In this document: positions 1 through 14,141 of the stretch, one piece after another | How the letters are laid out: every line of letters starts with the position of its first letter | How positions within the stretch are numbered: position 1 is the first letter of the stretch | The notes under the pieces: generated by a model | The model's input: only the letters and a program-made list of their open reading frames with translations | Told to the model about the DNA's origin: nothing | Databases searched by the model: none | Program-made: the position numbers and the translations under genes | Source: Impatiens glandulifera | Taxonomy: Eukaryota; Streptophyta; Magnoliopsida; Ericales; Balsaminaceae | Length of the DNA: 64,000 nt | Reading direction: 5' to 3' | Assembly (NCBI RefSeq): GCF_907164915.1 | Contig: NC_061869.1 | Span: 14,220,221 to 14,284,220, forward strand

Positions 1-136
1 ATTATGTAGAAGAGAATAGGAAGTTGCAAAATAATAGGGATTTCAAATCTTCCAAGTTTCCTATTTGTTCTTCTCTTGATTTTGTATCTCAAGAATTAGG
101 CAAGATCTTTGGGTTTGTTTGACTTCAGTTTGATGA

Positions 137-1896
<1,760 letters not shown>

Positions 1897-2068
1897 TTTA
1901 TTATTAGTCTCTCAAATATGGCAAGTCTTTCTATTGGGTTTCTTAGGAGTGTTGTAACCGCAGGTTTGATTGACTGAACTTTGTTTTCAATTAAAGCATT
2001 GTCTTGTCTTTTGTTTCTGTTTTGTACTTGAAACATTTGGTTAGTTCCATTTTGAATCTGTGATTTTT

Positions 2069-2074
2069 AATAAA
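2069..2074 (+). terminator. Candidate polyadenylation signal of LYSA
   Basis: AATAAA lies 173 bases after the LYSA stop codon, within a T-rich flank typical of plant 3' UTRs. Plant poly(A) signals are loose, so this is only a candidate. Confidence 0.35.
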
Positions 2075-2214
2075 TCCTCAAAGAGCTGGTTGGGTTATTT
2101 GAGCAAAAATATTGACTTTCTAAACATCTTCAGTTTAGGAGAAAAAAAGGATGGAAGTCTATTATGGATTTGTTAAAGGCTAAAAATGTTTAGACTTTCA
2201 ACCACTCTTTTCTG

Positions 2215-2808
2215 ATGAATGAATTTTCTCATTCGGACCACAGCTACTCGAGAATCCGTCAATATAGGCATCCCTCCTATCCAAAGACAATTCCAAACCA
2301 CTCATCCCTAAACCACACCAATTCCAAGTATTCTTGGTCCAAACCACTCACCCCTGGACGACACCAATTCCAAGTATTCTTGGTGCTCCACAACTGATCA
2401 ATCAACTTAACCAAAATCAATTCTCCCTCAAAACATCCCATTGCCAATTTTGATAGATCCCTTAGCAATCCTAACATCCCTTTCATCTATGAACCGAGGG
2501 ACAAAATGGAGGCTGCACAAGCACATTTGAAGGTCTCACAAGCTCAGATGGAGACAACTAGAATTCAACTTGAAGCGGTAACCTCAAACAGAGGAATCAA
2601 TCTCCCAACCCTGGGCCACAATTGCCAAACAATCCATTCCCAAGCTCGGTCCGGGTATTACCCACCAAGAAACACACATATTGACATCACAAACGACCTT
2701 ATGCCCATCATTCAAATTTCACAAACAATCCCCTTTCTTCAATCAATTATATGGAGTTGTAAAAACTTATATATATTTTCATTATTAACTAGTTGTAGAG
2801 AATGGTAA
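2215..2808 (+). pseudogene. Retroelement gag-like N-terminal remnant
   Basis: One frame stays open over about 590 bases with a single stop at 2395-2397. Its Pro/Asn/Ser-rich first half contains two near-copies of a short segment around CCAATTCCAAGTATTCTTGG. Its second half contains a coiled-coil-like stretch (MEAAQAHLKVSQAQMETT) of the kind that opens some plant Ty3/gypsy gag proteins. No zinc knuckle, protease or RT follows. The retroelement assignment is inference from composition and from the LTR-like repeat just downstream; it could be another decayed ORF. Confidence 0.35.
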
Positions 2809-2985
2809 GACTAAAACCTAAGACATTTGAATTCATTCTCCAAAAATAGAACGTAGGACATTGTTGGTTCGAACCTGGGTAAAACTCTTTTGTTTATTCA
2901 TTGCTTTTACGTTATTGTTCTACATTCATTACGATTGCTATATTTCTGTTTTTCATTCTTCGAGTGATAGTTTTCACAACATAAG

Positions 2986-3123
2986 TTGCTTTCTTTTCAA
3001 TTTCTTGTTGTCTCAAATTTATTTTAAGTTAATAGTGTTGTATTTTCCTAATTAGAGAGAAACCATCTTGAATTAGAGATAAAAAAAATTGCTCTGTCTT
3101 CTCAACTATCACACAATACCTTT
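2986..3123 (+). repeat. Dispersed repeat, copy 1 (retroelement leader or LTR end)
   Basis: About 138 bases, starting TTGCTTTCTTTTCAATTTC, closely match 15394-15535. At the second site the repeat stands just upstream of a decayed gypsy gag, so both copies are probably the 3' end of an LTR plus leader of one family. A tRNA T-arm-like GGTTCGAACCTGGG at about 2861-2875 lies upstream. Confidence 0.6.
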
Positions 3124-3199
3124 GATTCACTTGATTTGTCACATAACATGCTCGATGGGAGTATACCGTTACAACATGTGGATTTTAAGTTTCTTTCAT
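3124..3199 (+). pseudogene. Relic fragment of the RLP leucine-rich-repeat gene family
   Basis: 76 bases read SLDLSHNMLDGSIPLQ followed by HVDFKFLS, one leucine-rich repeat. They align base for base with the RLP copies far downstream (best with the segment near 50497), with roughly 80% identity by eye and no gaps. Only this repeat survives, abutting the retroelement-like repeat. It is either a captured fragment or the last trace of a lost family member. Confidence 0.55.
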
Positions 3200-4695
3200 A
3201 ATTCTTTTAAACTTATCATTAAACAAACTTACTAGAATTATCCCCAAGGACAAACAATTCTCAACGTAGTTTTCCTTTTTGGGAAACCTAGCTAGAATGA
3301 TGTGGATTTGTCCTCCATGTCTCTTGCAACAGAAAAGTCCCCTCTCGTTTGGACAAAATAAATTATCCCTCTAAATCTCAATCTTCTAAGTATATACCCA
3401 AGTATCCCACTAAGATAGTTTATGTTAAATAAAGGTGCTCAATCAATGACCATCACCTTAACAGTTAAAGACAACTTCTTTATTTTATACTACTGTCTTT
3501 AAGATATACTATGAAAACATGTTTTAATATTATGTTAATGATCATAAAAGTAGGTCGCTTATTATTTTACCTACCGTGTAATATCAAAATAATCCTTAAT
3601 CATATGTTTCAATGAAAGATGACATGATTAAACCGATAAGATTAATGTATGTTACATTATTTGATTTGATTAAGCGAGTGTTCCTATAACTCGATATTAT
3701 AGTTGATAATTTGAATGAACATACGAGTGATTGTAATAACACACGAAACATCTCATGGTAATTAATAATTCAGTGTCGATGGTGTGTCTCGTAGTGACTA
3801 CAATAAGATGAATTAACCCTAGACTTGAGATGCTCAAATAAATCATATGTGAATCATATATATACTTTGACAACCAGTTACAACCAATCCTTAAAATGAC
3901 ATTCAGAGTTGGTAGTTAATATATGTGAAATATATAATGTTTTTTTAAGTAGTCAATATACGAGTCACAACTCTTGCAACATAAATAATAGTGTATATAT
4001 ACTTAAAAGCCTCTTGTTGAAACTCTACTTCATAATCAATGGTAATTTCATTCTTTCTCGGGTTGATGATTATTGAGAATAGATTAAAAAAATATTAAGT
4101 TTTAGAATGACAATAATATAAGGTTTGGGCTCGATGCAATACTTCGAGCAGTAGAAGTTGACCGAGTAGTAGAAGTTGACCGTCAATATTATATAAGATG
4201 TGACGAGATAAATATTTACATGTAAATAGTAACGAACATTTTCTACACTTTCGTGACTGAATTATAATTAACTATGCGTTTACACAATTAAAGATATAAA
4301 CAAAATATCACATTATCATATACAAATTATATAATACTCATTTTCGTCTTTTAATTACTAATTGATATAATTTCGAGCATTCATATTATTGACATCTAAT
4401 CATTTCGGTCAATCAACAATCTCATTTACATATTTAACTATTATTATCTCTTATTCTCAATCAACTTCTCATATTACTAATCATGTGACTCTTCACTTCA
4501 GTTAACTAACATATCTATATCTATTGATCCTCAATTGAACTATCATTCCAACAATCTCATCATATTACAAAACCTCTTTCACATTTATCATCTCAATTCG
4601 GTCAACCAACATATTTATTATAAAAACTAGCATTTAGCCTGTGCATTTACACGAGTAATAATATAAAAACCGTGAAAAAAAATTACGGATAACAT
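3200..4695. other. Intergenic, no gene seen
   Basis: AT-rich sequence without a supported ORF. A short direct repeat (gagcagtagaagttgaccg twice) lies near 4145-4185. Nothing else could be assigned. Confidence 0.6.
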
Positions 4696-5381
4696 TTTTT
4701 ATTTTATTTTTAACCGTTTTAAAATTACGGGTGAGTCAACCCACAATCCGACCCAATTATCTATTTACTCAACATCATTATATATTAGTTAGTTAAAAAC
4801 TTGAACTTATATTAATATTAAAACGTCCCGCGTTTATCAAATTTGGTGTTGAATTTAAAATATAAAGTCTTTGTAGCCTAGTTGGTTAAAGAGTTGTACT
4901 TGTTTTGTTAGGTTGCAAGTTCGAAACATACCTCTAGCATTTTTAATTTTATTTGTAACCGTTTTAAATTTAAAAACGGGTCAACCCACAATCCGACCCA
5001 AGTATCCAAATTAACCACAGCTCTCGACCCGGCAATCCGGACACTTTAAAAATTAAGCATCATTATATATATATATATATATATATAGATTAGTTAGTTA
5101 AAAACTTGAACTTATATTAATATTAAAACGTCCCGCGTTTATCAAATTTGGTGTTGAATTTAAAATATAAACTCTTTGTAGTCTAGTTGGTTAAAGAGTT
5201 GTACTTGTTTTGTTATGTTGCAAGTTCGAAACATACCTCTAACATTTTTAATTTTATTTGTAACCGTTTTAAATTTAAAAACGGATCAACCCACAATCCG
5301 ACCCAAGTATCCAAATTAACCACAGCTCTCGACCCGACAATCCGGACACTTTAAAAATTAAGCATCATTATATATATATAG
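4696..5381 (+). repeat. Tandem repeat with tRNA-like Pol III boxes, about 2.3 units of 304 bp
   Basis: A partial unit (4696-4785) is followed by two nearly identical units beginning TTAGTTAGTTAAAAAC at 4786 and 5090. Each unit holds a tRNA-like stretch with an A-box-like TAGCCTAGTTGG (4874-4885 in unit 1) and a B-box-like AGTTCGAAAC (4918-4927). Each also contains a segment with GGGTCAACCCACAATCCGACC and CTCTCGACCCG. More diverged copies stand at 14142-14952. The boxes suggest SINE ancestry, but the tandem layout is satellite-like. Confidence 0.75.
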
Positions 5382-5439
5382 ATTTGTTCCCAACCAAAGC
5401 CCTCTAATAAAAATTTGTTCCCAACCAAAGCCCTCTAAT
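5382..5439 (+). repeat. Short tandem duplication, 31-bp period
   Basis: Two identical copies beginning ATTTGTTCCCAACCAAAGCC start at 5382 and 5413. Confidence 0.8.
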
Positions 5440-6119
5440 TTTATATTACATGCATATATAGTAAGACTATTGTAATAGTTTATTCCAACAAGATTCAATA
5501 GATAAAGAAGGATCTTGTAGCAATATGACCTATGAATCATGATTATAATTCATCTCCAACATTTGTTTCTGTCCAGATTATATCCTTCTACCTTAATTAT
5601 AAGTTGGGTTACAAATTTCAAATGTTCAACCTCGGACCCACGTTTTCCAAAAACGAAGTTTGTTTTATTCAAACTCGGTTTGAAAGGGGTATTTTGTAAG
5701 CATGCAAATTTAGTATACCCCAATTTATAATAATATTAATAATTTATAATTATATTTTGAATTTTTTAATTCGAAATAATTAAAAGGAAAGGTTAAAATT
5801 AAATTAGGTATAATTATTGTGATAATTAATTAGAAAATTTAATTAAAAATCAAAATAATTTGGGACTAAAATATTAAATTTATTTTACCCAAATTAAACT
5901 CAAAAAAGGGTTAAAATAATTGAATTATGATTTTAAACATAAATTATGTTTAATTTATGGCTTAAAATAATTAAATAAATACCTAAAATACCCAAAAATA
6001 AAATAAATGAACATAATTTTTATTATGTTTTCAAAAATATTTTTCTACATTAATTTGGTGAAGAAAAATGTAAGAAAGGGTTAAAAATTCGATTTAAAAT
6101 AACCTTTTAATAAAAATAA
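5440..6119. other. AT-rich intergenic, nothing identified
   Basis: Dominated by AATTAA-type sequence. Short ORFs look random in composition. Confidence 0.6.
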
Positions 6120-7482
6120 AAACTGATAATCCAGTGTGGCCGAAAATAAAGAAATCGACTACAATAGACATTTCATCCATCGAATGGGCGCTTGGTCTTC
6201 ATCCAACGCACTAGGATACTCTACGTAGTCGGTTGTAGCCAAGAGAACGCGTGCCCGGATTGCAACGGATTAAGAGACGTCTGTTGCTGAAATGCTAAGG
6301 GAAGGCCTGACGCTTGAAGGAACGCCAACGGATCACAACGATGCGTTTCATTTTAATGAAACAACGTTGTTTTGGTCATCTTCTTCGCAAACAACGGAGA
6401 GACGCGCTCGACGCCGACGATCTTCAAGAATCTCATCTTCGTCGTTTCTCATCCTTATCATTCCAAACTTCGCTTACGTGCACATCTCTCCATCGCTATA
6501 ATTTCGCCTAGGGTTTAAATTCAAACCCTACTCTAAAACTAGGCTCACGCGGATAAATCAGAAAACGAAGGGATAAACTTCAGAAGCCAAATTAAATACG
6601 AATCCGTCTTCGAAACCGACTTAACTTAGGTATAAATACTCCATAGGTTTCCTTCTTTCAATCCATCGAAAAATCCAACAAATACAACCTTTTTGAAGAT
6701 CTTCATTAAAGCTCCGACGATTTTTTTTAAGAAACTGTTCTAGTGTTCTAAGCTTCGATCAAGAACTTTTATAAGTTTCTCTAAGATCAAAGGAGTGTTC
6801 TCCAATCACAAGTAATCTTCTAGACCACCCATGATTCATGTTGTGATTCAATATTGATTTTTTTTTCAATTTCAATCGGGTTGAACTTATTTAGTGTTCA
6901 ATTTTGTACTTTCTATAGTTGAAATCGATCCTTAGATGATTTCCAAGCCTTCTTTCAAAAGAGATTTCATCAATTCAACCCCAATAAAAAAAATCCAAAT
7001 TTGATTTGAAAATTTGGAAAATTTGAATTTCGTGTTCTTGAACTTTTGAGATTAAATTTTGATACAAATAACTTCCTAACATGTTTGTAAACATGTTAGA
7101 ATGAATTTCCAATCATATAACATACATCTAGATCATGTTTGATCGAACTGAAAATTTTCAAAATAAAAGTTTAAATTTCAGTTTTGAAATCTGTGATAGA
7201 GTTTGATTGATGTTCTTATTTGGTCATGTTTGATTATAAACATCATTTAGAAGCTATTGGAACAAGAATTAGGTCATGAGATAGCCTAATTCGAAAGTTC
7301 CCAAATCTTGCTCTAGAAATTATTTCGAAAAATCAATCGTCTTAGGGCACGATTGAACAAATAGGAACATCTAACTAAGTTGATATCAACTTACAAATCA
7401 TGTTTTCATGATATATATCAAAATTTATAAACATGCAATTTTCGGACTAAATGAAGAACACTTGGTGTTCTTGCATTAAATC
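6120..7482 (+). other. GC-richer non-coding block, possible retroelement LTR/leader
   Basis: Composition shifts from the AT-rich flank to mixed sequence. It contains the inverted pair GTTTCATTTTAATGAAAC at 6347-6364 and a TATA-like TATAAATA near 6631. A long CT/TTC-rich, 5'-UTR-like tract without ORFs follows. This is what LTR and leader regions of plant retroelements often look like, but no matching second LTR, primer-binding site or coding domain was found. Confidence 0.3.
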
Positions 7483-7960
7483 TTGTAGGACCGAGGACCA
7501 ATGATCCTCAATCATGACCAAGACCAAAGACCAAGAAAATTGACCTATGACCAAGACCAATGGCCGATATTCTTGAATTAGGAATGAGACTTAGGACCGG
7601 TGTTCTTGAGCTAGGACCGAGAAATCCGACTGGGGATTTTCACCTAGGACTAAGAGGTGCAATCTTGAGACCGAGTTTCCCAAACCTAGGACCGAGAATC
7701 CTAGCCCAGGACTAGCCCCGGACCGAGAGGTTTCTACACCTCGATAGAGAAACCTAGTTCTAGGCTAGTCAAGGGCAGACAGACTTTTACACCTAGATCG
7801 AGTCCTTGGCACCCTGACCTAGGGACTTTAGTCCTCCGACCGAGTATCCCGAACCCCGATCGAGAGCTCCATATGTTTAGACCGAGTCTCTCTGGTCCCT
7901 GACCGAGAAAAATAGATCTGGCCCTTAGGACTCCGGTCCTAAGGCATGTTTGGTTCCACT
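7483..7960. repeat. Degenerate short-motif array (GACCGAG/GACCAAGACC)
   Basis: The motif GACCGAG or GACCAAG recurs at irregular spacing of roughly 15-35 bases, often preceded by CTAG, over almost 500 bases. An ORF on the other strand merely follows the repeat. Confidence 0.6.
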
Positions 7961-8650
7961 TTTCAAAACCCAAATTTATCTTTGTAATTTTGGAACCCCC
8001 AATCCCTTTTTAAATAATCCCGAGATATTGTAAAATGATCTCAAAATATTTTAGAGATATCTCCCAAAGAATATTTTAAGTAAGGCTCCGTTTGAAATTT
8101 ATTCTAACACCCTTTTATGATATTTTTGAAGTCCTTTACTCAATCTTCTTAAACACAATCGCATGTACACACCTCTAAATAATTTTGTACAATTAATTAC
8201 GTAATCCAAACTTATCCCTATTTAGGACCCTCAGACTACTAATTTAAAGAAAATAAACGTTATAAAAAAAATATTTTGATCGCCAAACTTTTAAAAAAAT
8301 AAAACAGTTTTCAACGGGTGCGGATGACATAGTGCACAAACCCTTTCCCAAACGTAATTAAATAATATACCCCTATGGAAACTCTAGTATAAAGTACGTT
8401 TGTACACATACATTTTATTAATTTTTTAAAAATCAATTGGTGACTTCATTTTCAAATAAACAACATTTTCTTAAATTATTCAAGTTTAATTAATTTAAAC
8501 CGAATTTTAAATCAAATCGTCATTTGGTTATAACAAATCCCTTGATTATTAAAAATTCAATAAAATTAATTATTTTTTCATAATTAATTTTAAAAGCGGC
8601 CAAGTACAATTAAAATCTTTTAAAATAATATTTTATTTTAAAAATATGTC
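7961..8650. other. Intergenic, nothing identified
   Basis: Mixed then AT-rich sequence with no supported ORF or repeat. Confidence 0.5.
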
Positions 8651-8710
8651 GACATGCAAATCAAGGTTGAAATTATCGAACCTCGAGACACCCTGAGTCC
8701 CCCATATTGT

Positions 8711-8737
8711 CACGTGTCGGTTGTCAACCGACACGTG
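8711..8737. promoter_or_regulatory. Perfect 27-bp palindrome containing two G-boxes
   Basis: 13-base arms (CACGTGTCGGTTG and its exact complement) flank one central T. Each arm starts or ends with the G-box CACGTG, the core bound by plant bZIP and bHLH factors; CACGTGTC also resembles an ABA-response element. No gene follows within range, so a regulatory role is inference. It could instead be a hairpin within a decayed transposon. Confidence 0.5.
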
Positions 8738-8759
8738 CTAGGCTATGGAAGGAATTTTC

Positions 8760-9161
8760 CAGGTTACAAATATACAAATTGCTTGTGTTTAGTCTTTGTT
8801 TTTATTACACTCAATTTTTTTAAATATATATCACACATTTCTTATATAAATTATAATATTATCGCTCATGGTTTTAAATATTATTTTCTTATTAATTATA
8901 TATATATATCCTCTATATTAATATTTATTCATTTATTTATTTATATATATATATAATAACATTATAAAATATATAAAGAAATTAATTATATATATATAAA
9001 TAAATTATATATATATAATAATTTAAAAATATTATATTATATATATTCATTGTTTTTAAATTTTATCAATATAATTAAATTATATAAATTATATTATACA
9101 AAATTTTATTATTATTTAAAAATTCAATTATTATATTAATTTAAATAAATAAAACATTTCA

Positions 9162-9228
<67 letters not shown>

Positions 9229-9235
9229 GTTTTTA
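8760..9235. repeat. AT-rich tract with (TA)n microsatellite
   Basis: Almost pure A/T, including an uninterrupted TA run of about 30 dinucleotides at 9163-9226. No coding evidence. Confidence 0.8.
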
Positions 9236-11960
9236 ATACATTTTTAATTCTTATATATATTCTTACAATATTTTTTAAATATTTGATACATTTAATATTA
9301 ATTATAATTATAATTATAAATATTAATTAAAAAATATAAATATTATTTAATATATAATTTTGTATCATCATAAAATAAAATGATACAAACTTTTAATAGA
9401 TACATTTATTTATTTATATATTTATGTTATTATTTATTAAAATTACATTTTTTAATATAAATATTTATAATTTGTTTTTAATTAAAATTATAAAATATAG
9501 GTATATATTTTTAAATATCAATATATATATTTTGAAAATAATAATATTTAGTATTTGTTTTTAATTAGTAATAATATTTTGTTTATTATTCTATATTAAT
9601 TATAAACAATTAACATTACTTTATTTTTTATTATTTTATTTTTAATACTTTTAATTTATTGAATGCAACTTTTATATCAATACATAATAAATATATAAAT
9701 TAAAAATAATAAAAATATAAATAAATATAAAATTATTTATTTAAAGATAAAATTTTAATTATTTATATTACAAAATATAATAAATTATTTTATATTAAAG
9801 AATTCTTTTTTAATTTTTAAGCACATACACATAAATAAAAAATTTAAAAAACTTTTATTTATAATTAATTAAAATTATATGTTAAAATATTAAAATTTTA
9901 TATCACTTAATAATATTATTTAAGGGTTTTTATAATGTACATTTTTTAATAATTATTAATAAAAATGGATTAGGTAATACATATATAATATATAGATTGT
10001 ATTATAAATTAAAATAAAAGAATATTATATTTTTGTTTTTAATATATATTTAAAATTTTAAATTATAATTCTTTTAATAAAATTAATAATTTGTATTTGT
10101 ATTTAAATTTTATTTATAATGGTAAAAATGAATAATAAATTTAAATTAAATATTTTTAAATAACTTATTTTACAACATTTAAACTACATAAAATACTATT
10201 TATAATACATTTTATTTTTAAAAAAATAATAAAATATTTATGAAATAAATAATAATAACTTTATTAAATACTTTAAGAAAATAATTTTATTTTGAAATTT
10301 CTTAATAATTAATAATTCTAATAAATTAATAAAAATAATTTTTATAATATTAAAAAGAAAATCATTAAAATATTAAATAATATATTTAAATATATATTTT
10401 TTTTCAATATTTTAAAAATATTAACCATTTAATATATATATTTATTTTGTTTTGTTATTAATTTAAATAAGTTCATAATATAAAAACAAAATCATTATAT
10501 TTTTTAATAATTTATTATAAATAAATAAATATATATATATATTAAAATTGTTAATATTATTAAAAGGTTTTAAAAATAAACCATTATTTTAAAATATTTG
10601 ATTTTCAATTCTTATATATAAACATATATAAATATTCTTATAATAGTTTTTAAATATTTGATAAATTTAATATTAATATTAATTATAATTATAAATAATA
10701 ATAAAAAATTAAATATATACATTTATTTATTAATATATTTATGTTATTATTTATTAAAAACACATTCTTTTAATACACATGTTAATAAAAAAATATTTTT
10801 TTAATTAAAACTATAAAATATAAGTATATGTTTTTATATATCAATATATATTTTGAAAAATAATAATATTTTGTATGTTTTTAACTAGCGTAATAATTTT
10901 TTTTTATTTTCTATATTAATTATAAATATTAAAATTACTTTATTTTTAATATTTTTAATTTATTGAATGTACCTTATATATTAATAACTTATAAATAAAT
11001 AAAAATAAAAAACAGTATAAATATAAATAAATGTAACTTACATATTTTATTTTAATTTTAAATGTAAAATTATTTATTTAGATAAATTTATAATTTATTA
11101 AAATATAATAAATTTTAATTATATATATTAAAGATTTAGTTATTTATTTTTAAAAACATACACATAAATAAAATTTTGAAAAACTTTTATTTATAATTAT
11201 AAAATAATTAAAATTATATATTAATTTATTAAACTTATATCATTTAATAATATTATTAAAATACTCTCTCACAACAAAATAAGGAAAAAAATAATCAACA
11301 AACACACTTATTATTAGACTTATTATTAAGATATTGAGTTAATAGTTACAAACAAATATTAAGTTATAAAAATAAAATATATAGCAAAATATTATATTTG
11401 TGATTTTTAATATATATTTAACATTTTAAATTAATTATTTTATTATAAAATATTTTAAATTTTAATTATTTTAATAAAATTAACAATTTTAATTTGCATA
11501 AATATATTATTTATAATTGTAAAAATTTGAATTAAATATTTTTAAATAATGATTTTATTTTACAAAATATAAAATACTATTTATAATATATTTTATTTTA
11601 TAAAATTACTAAATATTTATTAAATAAATACTTAATTGAATAAATAATAATAATAATTTAAATAAATATTTTGAGATAATAATTGTATTTTGATCTTTTT
11701 TTTAATAAGTTGAATAATTCTAATAAATGAATAAAAATGATTTTTTACAATGTTAAAAAGAAAACATTAAAATTAAAAAAATATACTATAAATACTTGTT
11801 TAGTTTCAGAGTTTTAATGAGATTAACCATTTTAATATATATATATATATATTTTTGTTTTTGTTTTATTATTAATTAATATATTAAAATTGTTAATATT
11901 ATTAAAAGATTTGAAAATTAAATCATTATTTTAAAATATTTGATTCTAAATTCTTATTAT
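9236..11960 (+). repeat. Very AT-rich tandem duplication, two copies of about 1.33 kb
   Basis: Copy 1 (about 9236-10610) and copy 2 (about 10611-11960) share ordered landmarks. ACATACACATAAATAAA occurs at 9823 and 11156 (1333 apart). TTGAATGYA and TTAATATTATTAAAAGRTTT recur at similar spacing. Both copies end with AAAATATTTGATT followed by C/T-rich ATTCTTA. Copies differ by many small indels, so the duplication is old. No ORF is credible at this composition. Confidence 0.7.
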
Positions 11961-12279
11961 TTAATTAATTAAATATTTATTAGTAAATATTTTTTACTTA
12001 TTAAAAATTAAGAAATAAATATGTTTTGTTTTATTTAATATTGTTTTGTTTTTGAACTCGGTAATATATTAATTTCAATATATAGGAACATTATAAATTA
12101 AAATAATAAATATTTATTATAATTTTATGAATATTTTTTTTATGTATATATATAATTAATAATTTTAATACTAAAAAAAGAAAAAAAATATTATTAACTT
12201 TAATTATTCTCAATTTTTATCATAATTAATCATTTGATTATGCCTTTTTTTTATAGAAAAACCTTGATTGCGCACTCAC
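11961..12279. other. AT-rich spacer
   Basis: Continues the composition of the preceding array. Nothing identified. Confidence 0.5.
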
Positions 12280-14141
12280 ATATAATATTCGTGCACTCAC
12301 ATATAATAGTCTTAAGTATGAAATGCCATTACTTTATGATTGTTGAAATATTTTTATAATTTTGTGTACTTATATATATTTATAAGTTACATTTTGAATA
12401 ATTATAATTGTTTTATACTCATAAAAAATATAATAAAAATAATTATATTTCTTATCCTTATATTAAATAAACTTATTTTTTTTAATAATGATATATATAA
12501 CATTATTTATAATAAAAATAATTAAATATTTTTATTTTAATTAAAAGTTATTGTTATTTATTAAGTATAAGACACATTAAATATATATTTTAAAATTATT
12601 GTAATTTTATTTTTTGAATTTATTTTATTTTTATCTTTTTCGTGTGAATTCCACGTGAATTTACTTAGTATTTATTAAAAATGTTTAATAGTCTTGAACA
12701 TTCTATTACACCTTTCGGCATGATTTTAGGCCCTAAATCACCCTTTAAGGACGAACCTTTAAGTTTTCTCAACAATGTTTGCTTTACTCAAGCCGGCATT
12801 CTCTTTATGGACGAACCCTTAAGTTTTAATCACCAATGTTTCCCACGAGAATTTACCTAGTATTTATTAAAAATGCTTAATAGTCTTGAACATTCGATTA
12901 CACCTTTCAGCATGATCTTAGGCCCTAAATCACCCTTTGTGGACGAACCTTTAAGTTTTCTCAATAATGTTTGCTTTACTCAAGCCGACATTCTCTCCAT
13001 GGACGAACCCTTAAGTTTTAATCACCAATGTTTGCGCACCCACATATAATCATTATTTTAGAGGGATTCGAACTCTGGACTTAAATATAAAATGTTAACA
13101 CTTTTAAGCACTAGACCACTTATGATTATTAAAATAATTTTGTATATGTATATATATTTTGTAAGTTCAATTTTGAATATCTATATATATTGTATAAAAA
13201 TTTTCATACTTATACAAAAACAAAATTTAATAAAAATAATTATATCTCCTATTCTAATATTAAATAAAATATTTCGTTAATAATGATATATATATAATAA
13301 TTATATATAACAAAAATAATTATTTTTTTTATCTTAATGTTTCTAAATATATTATATAAATTTATTAATAAAAATAGTTTTTATTTATTTTTCTCTTTTA
13401 TATATATGTAGTTAAAAATTATTTGTTATTTATTAAATATAAGACACATTGAATACATATTTTAAAATTATTGTAAATATTTTTGAATTTATTTTGTTTT
13501 TATATTTTCAGTGTGTATCGCACGTGAATTTACCTATTATTTAATAAAAATGTTTATTAGTCTTGAATATTTTTAGCTTTGACTCACTCTCCGTGAAGAA
13601 CATTGCGGTTATTAAGGGTGCATTTTTAAACATTAAATTACACTTTTAGGCATGATCTTAGATCTTAAATTACCATCTGTGGACGAATCCTTAGGTTGCT
13701 CACCAATGTTTGCATTACTCAAATAGGCATTTCTAACATTCGATTACACTTTTCAACACGATCTTAGACCCTAAATCACCCTCTTTGGAGGAACCTATAT
13801 GTTTTCTCACAAATATTTGATTTACTAAGTCGACATTTCCTCTGTGGACAAACCCTTAGGTCATCAACAATGTTTGCGCACTCACATATAATAATTACTT
13901 TTAAAAGTATTCGAACCCTGATATTAAGTATGAAATGTTAACATTTTAACTTCTAGATCACTTATGATTATTAAAATAATTTTATAATTTTGTGTATATA
14001 TATATATATTGTAAATTAAATTTTGAATAACTATATATATATTATATAAAATTTTAATACTCATACAAAAATGAATATAATAAAAATAATGATATTTCTT
14101 ATCCTAATATTAAATAAAAATATTTCGTTAATAATGATATA
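12280..14141. repeat. Higher-order tandem repeat, units of about 750-840 bp with inner duplications
   Basis: Units start with GCRCWCACATATAAT at about 12285, 13033 and 13877. Each carries a tRNA-like patch, an AT-rich middle, then CACGTGAATTTACYTA and a GC-richer half with repeated GGACGAACCYTTAAGTTTT and CACCAATGTTTGC. Within unit 1 the GC-richer half is itself duplicated (about 12656 and 12849, 193-base period); in unit 2 it is duplicated with more divergence. Unit 3 is cut at 14141 by the next repeat family. Confidence 0.7.
13070..13130 (-). repeat. tRNA-like Pol III box pair in higher-order repeat unit 2
   Basis: On the minus strand an A-box-like TGGTCTAGTGCTTAA precedes a B-box-like AGTTCGAATCC by about 30 bases, as in tRNA-derived SINEs. 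The equivalent patch in unit 3 is at about 13905-13970, and a decayed one in unit 1 at 12310-12350. No acceptor stem or 3' end of a real tRNA can be drawn. Confidence 0.5.

Noticed and set aside
4870..4930. Possible tRNA gene
   Set aside because: A- and B-box-like words are present but no acceptor stem, anticodon stem or discriminator can be drawn, and the unit is tandemly repeated.
6292..6511. Two overlapping plus-strand ORFs in the GC-richer block
   Set aside because: Arg/Ser-rich translations of CT- and GA-rich sequence in two frames at once, with no homologous look.
8654..8956. 100-codon ORF at the G-box palindrome
   Set aside because: Mostly Ile/Tyr/Asn from TA-rich sequence; the palindrome is at its start by chance.
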